Origin: a bacterium GBS-1
GTDB lineage: Bacteria > Synergistota > GBS-1
DNA: 64,000 nt
Assembly: GCA_001443005.1 (NCBI GenBank)
Contig: LEKQ01000008.1
Span: 1 to 64,000, forward strand
Reading direction: 5' to 3'
Part shown: positions 45,732 to 55,413 of the stretch, one piece after another
Layout: each line of letters starts with the position of its first letter
Numbering within the stretch: position 1 is the first letter of the stretch
Notes under the pieces: generated by a model
The model's input: only the letters and a program-made list of their open reading frames with translations
What the model was told of the DNA's origin: nothing
The model's database searches: none
Program-made: the position numbers and the translations under genes

Positions 45732-46772
45732 TCACTCCTCTCCCCTTTTGATACTCAACAGAACCCTCCTTAAGGCATCTAGTTCCTCTAAAACCTTTCC
45801 AGCTCCAAGGGCAACGCAGTACATCGGGTCATCGCTAAGGTAAGCCGGAACCCCAACTTCCCTACTTATCATCTTATCCAAACCCTTAAGTAGGGATGTT
45901 CCACCAGTCATGACTATACCTCTGTCTATAATATCCGCGGAAAGCTCAGCAGGCGTTTGCTCAAGCACAGTTTTAACCGCATCGACTATCTTCTGGGCCA
46001 CGGGTTTTAAAACCTCGCGTATTTCTGATGAGTTTATCTCCTTTACCCTCGGAACCCCTTCTCTCAAATCTCTTCCCTTAACCTCCATAAATACCTCTTC
46101 CATCTCATCATCCACATTACCTATCGTCTTCTTTATGTTCTCCGCCATCTGCTCACCAATTACAAGCTCGTGAACCTTGCTCATATACTCCACTATCGCA
46201 CTATCCATCTCATCCCCAGCCACTTTTATGGATTCCCTGACAACTATACCACCTAAAGATATAACTGCAACCTCGGTCCTTCCCCCTCCTATATCAAGAA
46301 TCATATTACCCCGGGGCTCATGAATCGGCAATCCAGCACCTATCGCAGCAGCAAGGGGTTCCTCTATGAGATAGGCCTCCCTCGCCCCCGCCTGAAGAGT
46401 AGCATCCACCACAGCCCTCCGCTCCACCTCAGTAATACCTGAGGGGACGCAAACTATCACCCTCGGCTTAAACAGCCACCTCCTACCGTGAACCTTGCTC
46501 ATGAAATACCTGAGCATCATCTTAGTAACGTCGAAATCAGCTATGACGCCGTTTTTCATGGGCTTTATTGCTTCTATATCCTGTGGCGTCTTTCCTATCA
46601 TCTTTTTCGCCTCTTCCCCAACAGCTATTATCTCTTTGCTCGCCTTCTGTATAGCAACGACCGAGGGCTCGGAAATAGCTATTCCCTTACCCTTAACGTA
46701 AACCACAGTGTAAGCCGTTCCCAGATCTATGCCTATGTCCTTGGAGAATAAACCTGAAATAAAATCAAACAC
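45732..46772 (-). CDS. mreB: Rod shape-determining actin-like protein MreB
   Basis: A 346-residue actin homologue: phosphate-1 IGIDLGTAYTVVYVKGKGI, VPSGITEVERRAVVDA, LDIGGGRTEVAVISLGG and GIVMTGGTSLLKGLD. It forms membrane filaments that guide lateral wall growth. N-terminal FDFISGLFSKD is an amphipathic membrane anchor. It begins 4 bases after radC. Confidence 0.97.
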   Translation of the reverse strand: MFDFISGLFSKDIGIDLGTAYTVVYVKGKGIAISEPSVVAIQKASKEIIAVGEEAKKMIGKTPQDIEAIKPMKNGVIADFDVTKMMLRYFMSKVHGRRWLFKPRVIVCVPSGITEVERRAVVDATLQAGAREAYLIEEPLAAAIGAGLPIHEPRGNMILDIGGGRTEVAVISLGGIVVRESIKVAGDEMDSAIVEYMSKVHELVIGEQMAENIKKTIGNVDDEMEEVFMEVKGRDLREGVPRVKEINSSEIREVLKPVAQKIVDAVKTVLEQTPAELSADIIDRGIVMTGGTSLLKGLDKMISREVGVPAYLSDDPMYCVALGAGKVLEELDALRRVLLSIKRGEE

Positions 46773-46776
46773 AATA

Positions 46777-47469
46777 TTATCCCTCCTCTAAAATCGCCTT
46801 CCGCGCGAAGCTATAAAATCTATTCTTACCGACTATTATATGATCATCAAAGATCGCCCCTAACTCTGAAACCAACCTCCTTATCTTCTCCGTAACGGCG
46901 ATATCTTCAGGGCTTGGGGTGGGGTCTCCAGAGAGATGATTATGGGAAAGCACAACACGCGAGGCATTGGCCTTAACTAAAGCACTTATTACCTCTCTTG
47001 GATAAAAGGGGCTCTCAGTTAAAGTCCCTTGACTCACCTTCCTCACTCCCAAAAGCCCACACTTAGCATCAAGGAGCAAAACATAAACTTCTTCCCGTTC
47101 CACGGGGAAAACGCTCTTTAGAAACCTATAAGCCTCAAAGGGGTTGGAAATCCTAACATTAACGGAAAAATCACTTCTCTGCACCCTCCTTAATATCTCG
47201 GAGATCGCTTTAATCTGGCAGGCCTTGGCGAAACCAACACCATTCACCCTCTCTAGCTCATCCAAAGGAGCGTCCAAGATGCCCTTTATACCACCAAAGT
47301 GATTAAGCAGTCTCTCAGAAAGCTCCAAGACGCTAACCCCTGCAGAACCGGTCCTAAGTATTATAGCTAAAAGCTCAGCTTCGGACAAAGAAACCTCACC
47401 ATATAGCTTCATCTTTTCCCGAGGCTTTTCCCCATCAGGCCTAAACCTAAACGAGGAACGGGTTCCCAT
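46777..47469 (-). CDS. radC: RadC family (JAB/MPN-domain) protein
   Basis: A 230-residue RadC. An N-terminal helix-hairpin-helix part (LLAIILRTGSAGVSVLELSERLL) is followed by a JAMM domain with VVLSHNHLSGDPTPSPEDI, whose His-x-His...Asp binds zinc. Its cellular role is unclear despite the name, and it commonly precedes mreB. It overlaps the MBL gene by 23 bases. Confidence 0.92.
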   Translation of the reverse strand: MGTRSSFRFRPDGEKPREKMKLYGEVSLSEAELLAIILRTGSAGVSVLELSERLLNHFGGIKGILDAPLDELERVNGVGFAKACQIKAISEILRRVQRSDFSVNVRISNPFEAYRFLKSVFPVEREEVYVLLLDAKCGLLGVRKVSQGTLTESPFYPREVISALVKANASRVVLSHNHLSGDPTPSPEDIAVTEKIRRLVSELGAIFDDHIIVGKNRFYSFARKAILEEG

Positions 47470-48076
47470 AGATCTCTTCCTCTATAGTTGTCTCTTCTCC
47501 ATGACCAGGATAAACCTTCGTCAGCCTCGGTAGCTTAAATAGCCTATTTTTTATGGAGTCTATCAAGGATTCCCAAGAGCTGCCAGGGAAATCTGTCCTT
47601 CCAACGGATCTGCAAAATAGGGTATCGCCCGAAAAAAGCAGATAAGCCTCACGAACGTAAAAACAAACGCTACCAGGAGTATGCCCCGGCGTATGAATGA
47701 CCTCTATCTTAAGGTTACCTAACTCGATCAAATCTCCATTATTCAGATAGACATCAGCTTTGGGTGATATGATGACGCTCCCTAACCACACGGAGAGATT
47801 TAAAGCTGGGGAAGTGAGCATAGGCGCATCCTCTCTATGAATCAATATCTTGGCTCCCTCATATCTCCTCTTAATAGCAGCGTTCCCAGCTATGTGATCA
47901 GCATGCCCATGCGTGTTCAGTATGTACTTCAAGTTGAACTTGTTCCTTTCAATGAAGTCTATTATAGGACTCGGATCACCGCCAGGGTCAACTACCAGCG
48001 CAACCCTGCTATCCTCGTCGGCTAAAAGATAAGCATTTGAGGCGAGCTCCCCCAACACCCATCTCTTCAGGATCAT
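47447..48076 (-). CDS. Metallo-beta-lactamase fold hydrolase, glyoxalase II-like
   Basis: A 209-residue MBL hydrolase with [12 protein letters not shown] (HxHxDH), [28 protein letters not shown] and YPGHGEETT: the YcbL/glyoxalase II-like group. A thiol ester hydrolase activity is likely by family, but the true substrate is unknown. Four-base overlap with dtd. Confidence 0.85.
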   Translation of the reverse strand: MILKRWVLGELASNAYLLADEDSRVALVVDPGGDPSPIIDFIERNKFNLKYILNTHGHADHIAGNAAIKRRYEGAKILIHREDAPMLTSPALNLSVWLGSVIISPKADVYLNNGDLIELGNLKIEVIHTPGHTPGSVCFYVREAYLLFSGDTLFCRSVGRTDFPGSSWESLIDSIKNRLFKLPRLTKVYPGHGEETTIEEEIYGNPFLV

Positions 48077-48537
48077 CCTCCCCGAGGCCTCCTCCTATCC
48101 TCGCTATCAAGCATGATGGTGACAGGACCATCGTTATAAATCTTAACTAACATCATGGCACCGAACTCACCCGTCTCAACCCTTACCCCCCTATCTCTTA
48201 GCTTATTTATGAAAAGCTCATACATCTCTTTACCCTTCTCTGGAGGGGCAGCATCGGTAAAGCTAGGCCTCCTTCCCTTCCTGCAATCGGCATAGAGCGT
48301 GAACTGAGATACAACCAGAACCTCACCTCCAACATCAAGCAGAGATAGGTTCATCTTTCCCTCCTCATCTGGGAAAACTCTCAGATTAACCACCTTATCC
48401 ACCAGGTAATCCAAATCCTCAATAGTATCGCTCTGCCCCACACCTAAAAGCAATACGAAACCTTTGCCTATTTTACCAACCTCTTTCCCCTCTATGTAAA
48501 CTGCGCCCTCCTTAACGCGCTGTATTAAGGCTCTCAA
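48073..48537 (-). CDS. dtd: D-aminoacyl-tRNA deacylase
   Basis: A 154-residue DTD with [23 protein letters not shown] (the catalytic SQFTLY and the Gly-cisPro-type GxxP region near the C terminus). It removes D-amino acids and glycine from mischarged tRNAs. Normal length; it starts 6 bases after the rel gene ends, a common pairing. Confidence 0.96.
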   Translation of the reverse strand: MRALIQRVKEGAVYIEGKEVGKIGKGFVLLLGVGQSDTIEDLDYLVDKVVNLRVFPDEEGKMNLSLLDVGGEVLVVSQFTLYADCRKGRRPSFTDAAPPEKGKEMYELFINKLRDRGVRVETGEFGAMMLVKIYNDGPVTIMLDSEDRRRPRGG

Positions 48538-48543
48538 GCTACC

Positions 48544-50766
48544 TCATCCCTCCCGCTGAACGCTTACCACACTGTTTATCTCCCTCATCTTCCCCAGAAG
48601 ATTATATAGGAAGTTAAGGCTCTTTACCCTTATAACCATGGCTATATCAGCCATACCACTTGAACGAACTTTAACAACCATGGAATCTATGTTTATGCCA
48701 AATGAAGCTACCTCCCTCGAGATATCCGCAACTAAACCAGGTCGATCAAAGGCCTCTATTCTTATCCTCACAGGGAAGGTCTCCTCGATAAACCTACCCC
48801 ACCAGACGTCAACGAACCTCTTAGGGTCAAGACTCTTAATAGACCTACAATCTTTTCTATGAACGGTTATACCCCTTCCTTTAGTCACATAACCTATAAC
48901 TTCATCACCGGGCACCGGAGTACAGCACTTGGCGAGGTTAACCTGAATCCCATCCACACCTTCAACCACTATGCCGAGAGGTGTGGAGATCTTCCTTCTT
49001 TCAGGCTCCCTCCTCTCCTCAGCTACTTTAAAGCCAAGAAGTTTCTGAAGAACGCTGCTTACCGAAAGGGTACCTTCCCCTATGCCGAGAAGAAGGTCCT
49101 CCTCACTAAGAAACCCAAACTCTTTAGCCAACTCGTTAAGCTTAGACGACGTTAAGACCTTCTGATCGTCAACACCTCTCTGTCTTATGTCCTTAGCAAG
49201 TATCTCCCTACCCTTCTTTATCAAGAGCTCCTTTTCCCTTATTTCCCTCTTTCTAAACCACTGCCTTATCTTCGTCCTAGCTTTCGATGTCTTAACGAAG
49301 TTCAACCAATCTCTGCTTGGAGCACCGTGAGATGAGGTTAATATCCTAACGATATCTCCATGCTGAAGCTCGTAATCGAGGGGAACGATTCTGTTATTAA
49401 CTATCGCACCGACACAGCTATTCCCAACATCAGTATGAATGGCATAGGCGAAATCCACCGGCGTTGACCCCTTAGGAAGGGCCAAGATATCACCCTTGGG
49501 GGTAAAAACATAAACCTCCTCTACCTCGGACAGCTCCGTCTCAAGCCCTTCACTAAACTCATCAAGGCTTATAACATCCCTCTGCCACTCCAACAACCTT
49601 CTAAACCAAGATATCTTTTCCTCAACACTATCTATCTTCCTTTTACCTTCCTTGTATCTCCAATGAGCAGCTATACCATACTCGGCAACGCGGTGCATCT
49701 CCCACGTTCTTATCTGAACCTCAAGGGGCTCCCCCCCAGGTCCAACGACCGTAGTATGAAGAGATTGATACATGTTAGACTTAGGCATGGCTATGTAATC
49801 ATCGAAATGCCCTGGGATGGGCCTCCATAAGCTGTGGACTACTCCCAAAACCGTATAACATTCATTAACGGTATTCACTATAACTCTAACGGCGTGCAAA
49901 TCCATAACTTCGTTTAAGCTAAGGTTCTTCTTCTTCATCTTCTGATATATGCTGTAAAAATGCTTGGGCCTCCCCTGAACGAAGGCGTTAATGCCTATCT
50001 TATCAAGCTCAGCACTGAGGATCTTCTTAACCTCCTCTATATAGGCCTCTCTCTCCTTTCTCGTCTTCGTAACGTAGTTCGAGATCGTCTCATACATCTC
50101 GGGGTTAAGAACCTTAAAGGAGAGGTCCTCAAGCTCCCACTTAAGCTTATATATCCCCAAGCGATGGGCCAAGGGAGCGTATATCTGCAAGGTTTCCTTA
50201 GCTATCCTCTCCCTCTTCTCAGGCGGAAGATAATCTACGGTGCGCATATTATGAAGCCTATCAGCCAGCTTTATGATAACAACCCTTATGTCATGAGCCA
50301 TAACGAGGAACATTTTTCTTAAGTTCTCTATCTGATAGGAGTGCTCGTCCTTAAACGGAATAGAACTCAGCTTGGTCACACCCTCAACCAGGCGAATAAC
50401 AGTTTGTCCAAACTCCCGCTCTAACTCCTCTCGAGAGCAGGAGGTATCCTCCAAGACGTCATGAAGAAGCGAAGCCGCTATGGTTTCCTCATCCATCCCA
50501 ATCTCAACAAGGATCTTCGCTACCGCAAGAGGATGAGTCATATAGGGCTCTCCCGAGAGCCTTTTTTGCTCAGCATGGAATTTCTTAGCAAAAGAAAAAG
50601 CCCTATCTATTAAGTTTAAGTCTACCTTATCCTCCTTTTTCTCCAAAAGGTTTCTAAGCTCTTCATAAGCTTTATCTACATCCTCAGAACTGGATAACGC
50701 TATGGACTTCGTATCCTTCCAAAGCCTTTCTTCCGTTGAGATCTCTGAGCTCGATGAGGAATGCAA
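48544..50766 (-). CDS. RelA/SpoT bifunctional (p)ppGpp synthetase/hydrolase
   Basis: A 740-residue Rel: hydrolase HD domain (HPLAVAKILVEIGMDEETIA, SLLHDVLEDTS), synthetase (RPKHFYSIYQKM...VRVIV...YIAMPKSNMYQSLHTTVVGP), TGS (VYVFTPKGDILALPKGSTPVDFAY), zinc-finger-like (NLAKCCTPVPGDEVIGY) and ACT (PVRIRIEAFDRPGLVADISRE). The HD motif is intact, so a long bifunctional Rel controlling the stringent response. The first 82 bases overlap apt and the first 25 residues look non-conserved, so the true start may lie further in. Confidence 0.94.
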   Translation of the reverse strand: MHSSSSSEISTEERLWKDTKSIALSSSEDVDKAYEELRNLLEKKEDKVDLNLIDRAFSFAKKFHAEQKRLSGEPYMTHPLAVAKILVEIGMDEETIAASLLHDVLEDTSCSREELEREFGQTVIRLVEGVTKLSSIPFKDEHSYQIENLRKMFLVMAHDIRVVIIKLADRLHNMRTVDYLPPEKRERIAKETLQIYAPLAHRLGIYKLKWELEDLSFKVLNPEMYETISNYVTKTRKEREAYIEEVKKILSAELDKIGINAFVQGRPKHFYSIYQKMKKKNLSLNEVMDLHAVRVIVNTVNECYTVLGVVHSLWRPIPGHFDDYIAMPKSNMYQSLHTTVVGPGGEPLEVQIRTWEMHRVAEYGIAAHWRYKEGKRKIDSVEEKISWFRRLLEWQRDVISLDEFSEGLETELSEVEEVYVFTPKGDILALPKGSTPVDFAYAIHTDVGNSCVGAIVNNRIVPLDYELQHGDIVRILTSSHGAPSRDWLNFVKTSKARTKIRQWFRKREIREKELLIKKGREILAKDIRQRGVDDQKVLTSSKLNELAKEFGFLSEEDLLLGIGEGTLSVSSVLQKLLGFKVAEERREPERRKISTPLGIVVEGVDGIQVNLAKCCTPVPGDEVIGYVTKGRGITVHRKDCRSIKSLDPKRFVDVWWGRFIEETFPVRIRIEAFDRPGLVADISREVASFGINIDSMVVKVRSSGMADIAMVIRVKSLNFLYNLLGKMREINSVVSVQREG

Positions 50767-51199
50767 AGGCTACCACCTCCCCCCCAAGCCGCTCTATAAG
50801 CCTCTTAGATGCAAGGACAGTTCCGCCCGTAGCAAGGAGATCATCAACTATCAACACTTTCTCCCCCTTAGATACGGCATCAATATGAATCTCAAGGCGC
50901 TCCTCACCATACTCAAGGGTACAGGTCTCAAATATCTTATCCCAGGGAAGCTTGCCAGACTTCCTTATCGGAACGAAGCCGGCTCCGAGCATGTAAGCCA
51001 ATGGTGCACCGAAGATAAAACCCCTCGCTTCTATGGCAGCCACCTTATCTATCGCCTTATCTCTAAAGGGCTCGGCTAAAAGCTCCAAAGCACGCTTAAA
51101 GGCTTCCTCGTCCTTTATCAAGGTCGTTATGTCCCTGAAAAGTATACCCTTCTTGGGAAAGTCAGGTATCGACCTTATCCTCTCCTTAAGATCTATCAA
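50684..51199 (-). CDS. apt: Adenine phosphoribosyltransferase
   Basis: A 171-residue APRT: IPDFPKKGILFRDITTLI, AIEARGFIFGAPLAYMLGAGFVPIRK, and the PRPP motif VLIVDDLLATGGTV. It salvages adenine to AMP. It sits between recJ and rel, as in many Firmicutes. The gene order recJ-apt-rel is a conserved string. Confidence 0.96.
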   Translation of the reverse strand: MIDLKERIRSIPDFPKKGILFRDITTLIKDEEAFKRALELLAEPFRDKAIDKVAAIEARGFIFGAPLAYMLGAGFVPIRKSGKLPWDKIFETCTLEYGEERLEIHIDAVSKGEKVLIVDDLLATGGTVLASKRLIERLGGEVVAFAFLIELRDLNGRKALEGYEVHSVIQF

Positions 51200-52839
51200 G
51201 CCAGATCACCCCCATTAAGTAATGCTTCCACCCTGAAACAGGGCATTCCGGTGAAGCTATCCACCCCCCAAAAACCAAGAAGAGAGACTCTGCCTCCATC
51301 TTTGAGCGAGAGCTCCCCATCTAAGGAAAAAACGTCAAATAGGAAACCATCCTTCATAGCTTTAAAGACACGATCGCTGCCAGAATTCACCTTTTGAATT
51401 ATAACATCCTCTAAAAGCAAAACAGGGCGAGGATTACCCTTACCCCAAGGGTAGAGCGAAGAGAGCTCAAAGGCCAATTTATTCGTTAGATCCCCAACCT
51501 CAAGCCTATCATCTATCCACAGAGTCTCCTCCAAAGAAGGCGCCTTGCCTTGAACGAACTCTAAGAGCTTCTCCCTAAACTTAAAAAGGTTCTCCTCCCT
51601 TAGGGAAAAGCCACCTGCCATCTCATGGCCACCATAGGCCTCAAGGAACTCAGAGCAGTAAGATAGGGCTTCGCTCACGTTAAACCCTTCAACCCCTCGC
51701 GCCGACCCCTTAACTTTTCCATCCTTCCTACACATTAAAAAGGTTGGCCTACCATGCTTTTCAACGAGCTTAGAGGCAACTATCCCCAAAACGCCGATGT
51801 GCCAACCCTCCTCACACAGAAAAACCAATGGTAAATCTCTAATATGGCCCTCAGCTTCACTCAATATCCTTCCCTCAACGCTCTTTCTCCTTGAGTTAAG
51901 GAGATTAAGCCTCCTTGAGAGTTCCTTAGCTCTTGAGGGAGATTGAGTTAAAAGCAGGCTAACGCTTAAGTCAGCTATGTCCATCCTACCAGCAGCGTTG
52001 AGCCTTGGAGCCAGTATGAAGGAGATAACCCACTCATCGATTCTCCTTGAAAGTCTTACCCCAGACTCCTTAAGAAGCTCCCTTATGCCCAGCCTAATCG
52101 GTGGGTTTAAGAGCTTCAATCCCTCCCTAACAAGTATCCTATTTTCGCCCCTTAAGGGAACTATGTCGGCTATCGTCCCTAAGGCGACCAGGTCAAGTAG
52201 CTCAATCAGAGGTCTCCCTACGAAGGCAGAGGCGAGCTTCCAAGCCAAACCAACGCCAGAGAGCTCCTTAAAGGGGTAGTTACAACCCCGCTGTTTAGGA
52301 TTGATTATTATCGCCCCATCGGGCAAGCGCTCCCCAGGTATGTGATGATCCGTTATGATGAAGTCAAGCCCAAGCCTTTTCCCCTCCTCAACAACATCTA
52401 TGCTGCTTATACCGCAATCAATCGTCACTATGAGAGAAAAGCCTTTGTCGCGAGCGTATCTTACTATGTCAGAGTGAAGGCCATATCCTTCCTTAACTCT
52501 ATGGGGGATAAAGTAGCTTATCCTATCCCCAAAGGCCTCTTTAAAGGCCAAAAGAAACAAAGCCGTTCCTGTAACGCCATCTACATCATAATCGCCGTAA
52601 ACCAAAACCTTCTCCCCTCTAAGAGAGGCCAGGCGTAGCCTCTCCACCCCTTCAGAGACACCCTTCATCATATAGGGGTCGTGGAGCTTGTCAAGCGTCG
52701 GAAAGAGGAAGGACTCTACATCATTTTCCTCCTCAATCCCACGATTTATAAGCACTGAAGCGGTTATAGGAGATATACCATACTTAAGGCTAAGCAGGCT
52801 CTTCTTAACGGGATCTACACTCCTTAACACCCAGGGCAT
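51196..52839 (-). CDS. recJ: Single-stranded-DNA-specific exonuclease RecJ
   Basis: A 547-residue DHH-family nuclease: VYGDYDVDGVTGTALFLLA, VTIDCGISSIDVV, IITDHHIPGERLPDGA and GGHEMAGGFSLR (DHHA1), then an OB domain. It digests single-stranded DNA 5' to 3' in RecF-type repair. Length matches the core RecJ (E. coli 577). Confidence 0.95.
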   Translation of the reverse strand: MPWVLRSVDPVKKSLLSLKYGISPITASVLINRGIEEENDVESFLFPTLDKLHDPYMMKGVSEGVERLRLASLRGEKVLVYGDYDVDGVTGTALFLLAFKEAFGDRISYFIPHRVKEGYGLHSDIVRYARDKGFSLIVTIDCGISSIDVVEEGKRLGLDFIITDHHIPGERLPDGAIIINPKQRGCNYPFKELSGVGLAWKLASAFVGRPLIELLDLVALGTIADIVPLRGENRILVREGLKLLNPPIRLGIRELLKESGVRLSRRIDEWVISFILAPRLNAAGRMDIADLSVSLLLTQSPSRAKELSRRLNLLNSRRKSVEGRILSEAEGHIRDLPLVFLCEEGWHIGVLGIVASKLVEKHGRPTFLMCRKDGKVKGSARGVEGFNVSEALSYCSEFLEAYGGHEMAGGFSLREENLFKFREKLLEFVQGKAPSLEETLWIDDRLEVGDLTNKLAFELSSLYPWGKGNPRPVLLLEDVIIQKVNSGSDRVFKAMKDGFLFDVFSLDGELSLKDGGRVSLLGFWGVDSFTGMPCFRVEALLNGGDLA

Positions 52840-52865
52840 TAAGATTCACCTCAAAAAAGATTATA

Positions 52866-54029
52866 TCAGAGTTTCAATGAAGGTAATAGCTTAATAGAAA
52901 GCATAGATATAAAAAATATGATCTCGATCATAAGCTTCACCAAAGGGGCGATGAACTCACCCAAAATGGGGACGAAGGATAGGAAGGCAAAGGGGAGAGC
53001 CAAGGAGAATATGGGGATAGCTATCAAGTTAGACAGAAAGGAAGCCAAGGGGATATAGTTAAAGTGAATGGCAAGCAGTGGGAAAGTAGCAATTTGAGGA
53101 GCGATATAAAGGAAGATCGGAGAAAGACGAAGCTCTATAGCCAAGGCTATCGAGAGAAAAACGGCAAAGGAGAGCTCAAATCCCACATCCCATAAAACGA
53201 AGGGGTTCCAGAACTCAAGCAGGAGACCTGCAGCTCCAACGAGATTTAGCGAACTCGTCCTTAACCCAAGAAGCTTACCCAAAACCATAAGTAAAAATAA
53301 TATATATGCCCTTAAGGCCGATGGCTGAAAGCCTATCATATAGGTATAAGCCGTTAAAAGGACAGATGAAAGAATAAGGCCCAACCTTGGGTGAATACCC
53401 AAAGCCTTAAGGGAAAGCAAGGTAAGGCCAGCTAACAACCCCACGTGAAGACCCGAAACTGCAAGGAGATGGCCTAAGCCCGAGCGATAGACAACCTCTT
53501 TAATCGAAGGGAGCATACCTCTTTTATCCCCAAAAAGGGCACCATAGATAAAGGATGCTACATCCTCAGGGTAAAGCTCCTTCAATCGCTTGAGGAAAGG
53601 GTCCTCTCGAAGAGAAACGAGATTAAAGGACTCCACCTCTATCATTCTGTAATACCCCCTGCTCCAGAGATAGCCCCTCTTTTCAGAGGGTACAAATGCC
53701 AAGCACCCCTTTATCTTATAAATCCCATCCTTAAGGTACTTAGACAGAAAGAACTTCTCTTCTCGACTAAGGTGAGCCAAGTTTCCCTTAACCTCAAAAA
53801 CCCCCTCTACTTCAGCCTTGGGAAAATCTACGGAAGGGAAACGAAGCTCAGAGTATAAAATGCCCAATATACAAAAGGTAAAAATTAAAAAATAACTACA
53901 CTTAAAAGAGAGAATGACAAGGAAAATTAAGATCACAAGGAGAAAGAAAGGGCTAAAGCGATAAAACCACGTGATTCCAACTCCCAAGCTAAAGCTTAAG
54001 AAGACAAGAAGCAGGGGGTATCCCATCAA
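52866..54029 (-). CDS. ComEC/Rec2-like channel without hydrolase domain
   Basis: A 387-residue membrane protein with the competence domain core GALFGDKRGMLPSIKEVVYRSGLGHLLAVSGLHVGL and FQPSALRAYILFLLMVLG, many transmembrane helices and an N-terminal DUF4131 portion. Typical ComEC is about 700-800 residues and ends with a metallo-beta-lactamase domain that is missing here; the stop is followed 26 bases later by recJ. Such short forms occur in several bacteria. It overlaps comEA by 4 bases. Role in DNA import is inferred. Confidence 0.85.
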   Translation of the reverse strand: MMGYPLLLVFLSFSLGVGITWFYRFSPFFLLVILIFLVILSFKCSYFLIFTFCILGILYSELRFPSVDFPKAEVEGVFEVKGNLAHLSREEKFFLSKYLKDGIYKIKGCLAFVPSEKRGYLWSRGYYRMIEVESFNLVSLREDPFLKRLKELYPEDVASFIYGALFGDKRGMLPSIKEVVYRSGLGHLLAVSGLHVGLLAGLTLLSLKALGIHPRLGLILSSVLLTAYTYMIGFQPSALRAYILFLLMVLGKLLGLRTSSLNLVGAAGLLLEFWNPFVLWDVGFELSFAVFLSIALAIELRLSPIFLYIAPQIATFPLLAIHFNYIPLASFLSNLIAIPIFSLALPFAFLSFVPILGEFIAPLVKLMIEIIFFISMLSIKLLPSLKL

Positions 54030-54604
54030 AAGGTTATCAAACCTTTTATCTTCTCTAACTTCTTCTCACCGATGCCCTTAACCTTTAGGAGGTCCGACGG
54101 GCTCTTAAAGGGACCGTTCTTTTCTCTATAATTCACTATCCTCTGAGCTATGGTTTTACCTATGCCGGGAAGTTTCTCAAGCTCCTCAACCGATGCCTTG
54201 TTAACGTTTATTAACTTCTCTCTTCTACCAGCCTGGGCTTCCTCACCAACCGAAGGTGTCTGAACCTTGGTACCCTCAATGGTCGGAACGGATATATTCT
54301 CCCCATCCTCAACGACCCGAGCGAGATTTATGCTCCTTACATCAGCGCTTGGGGAAAGCCCTCCAGCCAACTCGATAACCTCAAAGACCCTCGACCCCTT
54401 GTAAACCTTGTAAACGCCTGGATTTTTCACAGCACCATGCACGTAAACGTAGATCTCCTTCAGTGACGGTTTTTCATCCTCTGATTTAACTATCACACCA
54501 GAAGGTGGTGGAGAAAGCCTGTCATACAGATGAAAACCAAAGGCAGCAACTATAATAAACACAACTATCCAAATTAGCCCAGATCTCTGCTTATCAGAAA
54601 ACAT
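54026..54604 (-). CDS. comEA: ComEA-like DNA-binding protein (SLBB plus helix-hairpin-helix)
   Basis: A 192-residue protein: a transmembrane helix (LIWIVVFIIVAAFGFHLY), an SLBB domain (VYVHGAVKNPGVYKVYKGSRVFEVIELAGGL) and two helix-hairpin-helix motifs (KLPGIGKTIAQRIVNYRE, KVKGIGEKKLEKIKG). ComEA binds incoming double-stranded DNA at the outer side of the inner membrane and hands it to ComEC, which follows in the operon. Confidence 0.93.
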   Translation of the reverse strand: MFSDKQRSGLIWIVVFIIVAAFGFHLYDRLSPPPSGVIVKSEDEKPSLKEIYVYVHGAVKNPGVYKVYKGSRVFEVIELAGGLSPSADVRSINLARVVEDGENISVPTIEGTKVQTPSVGEEAQAGRREKLINVNKASVEELEKLPGIGKTIAQRIVNYREKNGPFKSPSDLLKVKGIGEKKLEKIKGLITF

Positions 54605-55375
54605 CTACCTTCCCTTCCAGTTCGGCTTTCTTTTCTCGAGAAAGGCCCTTATACCCTCCTTAGCATCCTCAGTCTGAGCTAAAAAGGTGAAAAGCTCGCT
54701 GGCGTAATCTAAAGCCTCGTGATAGGGAAGATCCTCGGAGGCATAGATCCCCCTTTTAGCGAGTTCTATCGCCAAGGGGTTCTTTTCAGCCAACATTAAG
54801 GCGAAGCTTTTCGTCTCCTCCTCCAAACTATCATCTGGAACGACCCTGTTAACTAAACCTAGCCTATAGGCCTCATGAGCATCGATCCACTCTCCCAACA
54901 GGACCATCTCAAGGGCCTTTTTCCGCCCCACACATCTTGCGGCTACCACGCCAGGCCCTATGCAGGCTAATCCAACCCTTATTGCTGTAGTTCCTATCTT
55001 GGCGTTTTCTGAGGCAATGGCGAAATCGCTCGCCATCATCAGACCCGCGCCGTTAGCGAGAACATAACCTCTAACCGAAGCTATAACAGGCTTCTTCATC
55101 CTAGCTATAGTGTGGTTGTGAAGCTCCATAAGTTTCACGAAATCCCTTAAATCCTCGCCTTCTCTCCTGAGAAACTCATTTAAATCTATACCGGCGGAAA
55201 AGTTATAACCTTGAGCCTTAATGACCACAACCTTGACCTGAGGATCATCGTCGAACTCCAAGAGCGATTGATTAAGCTGGGTCGCTAAAGCAACGTTAAA
55301 CGTATTCATAAACTCTGGGCGATTGAGAGAGACAAAACCTATAGGAGCCTCTTTTTCCTTAACTATCTCCGCCAT
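54605..55375 (-). CDS. Enoyl-CoA hydratase/isomerase (crotonase) family protein
   Basis: A 256-residue crotonase: YNFSAGIDLNEFL and ANGAGLMMASDFAIAS build the oxyanion hole. Of the two catalytic glutamates of true hydratases, Glu156 (KKALEMVLLG) is present but the other position (PE in the family) reads TA with Ala131, so simple 2-enoyl-CoA hydration is doubtful; other crotonase reactions such as isomerisation are possible. It has an extended -10 promoter of its own and leads into comEA. Physiological substrate unknown. Confidence 0.8.
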   Translation of the reverse strand: MAEIVKEKEAPIGFVSLNRPEFMNTFNVALATQLNQSLLEFDDDPQVKVVVIKAQGYNFSAGIDLNEFLRREGEDLRDFVKLMELHNHTIARMKKPVIASVRGYVLANGAGLMMASDFAIASENAKIGTTAIRVGLACIGPGVVAARCVGRKKALEMVLLGEWIDAHEAYRLGLVNRVVPDDSLEEETKSFALMLAEKNPLAIELAKRGIYASEDLPYHEALDYASELFTFLAQTEDAKEGIRAFLEKRKPNWKGR

Positions 55376-55401
55376 TAAGTTTCCCCCTTTATTATAAAAA
55401 A

Positions 55402-55410
55402 ATTATAACA
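55402..55410 (-). promoter_or_regulatory. Extended -10 promoter before the crotonase gene
   Basis: TGTTATAAT on the minus strand in the 38-base gap after larC; no clear -35. Confidence 0.5.
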
Positions 55411-55413
55411 CAC

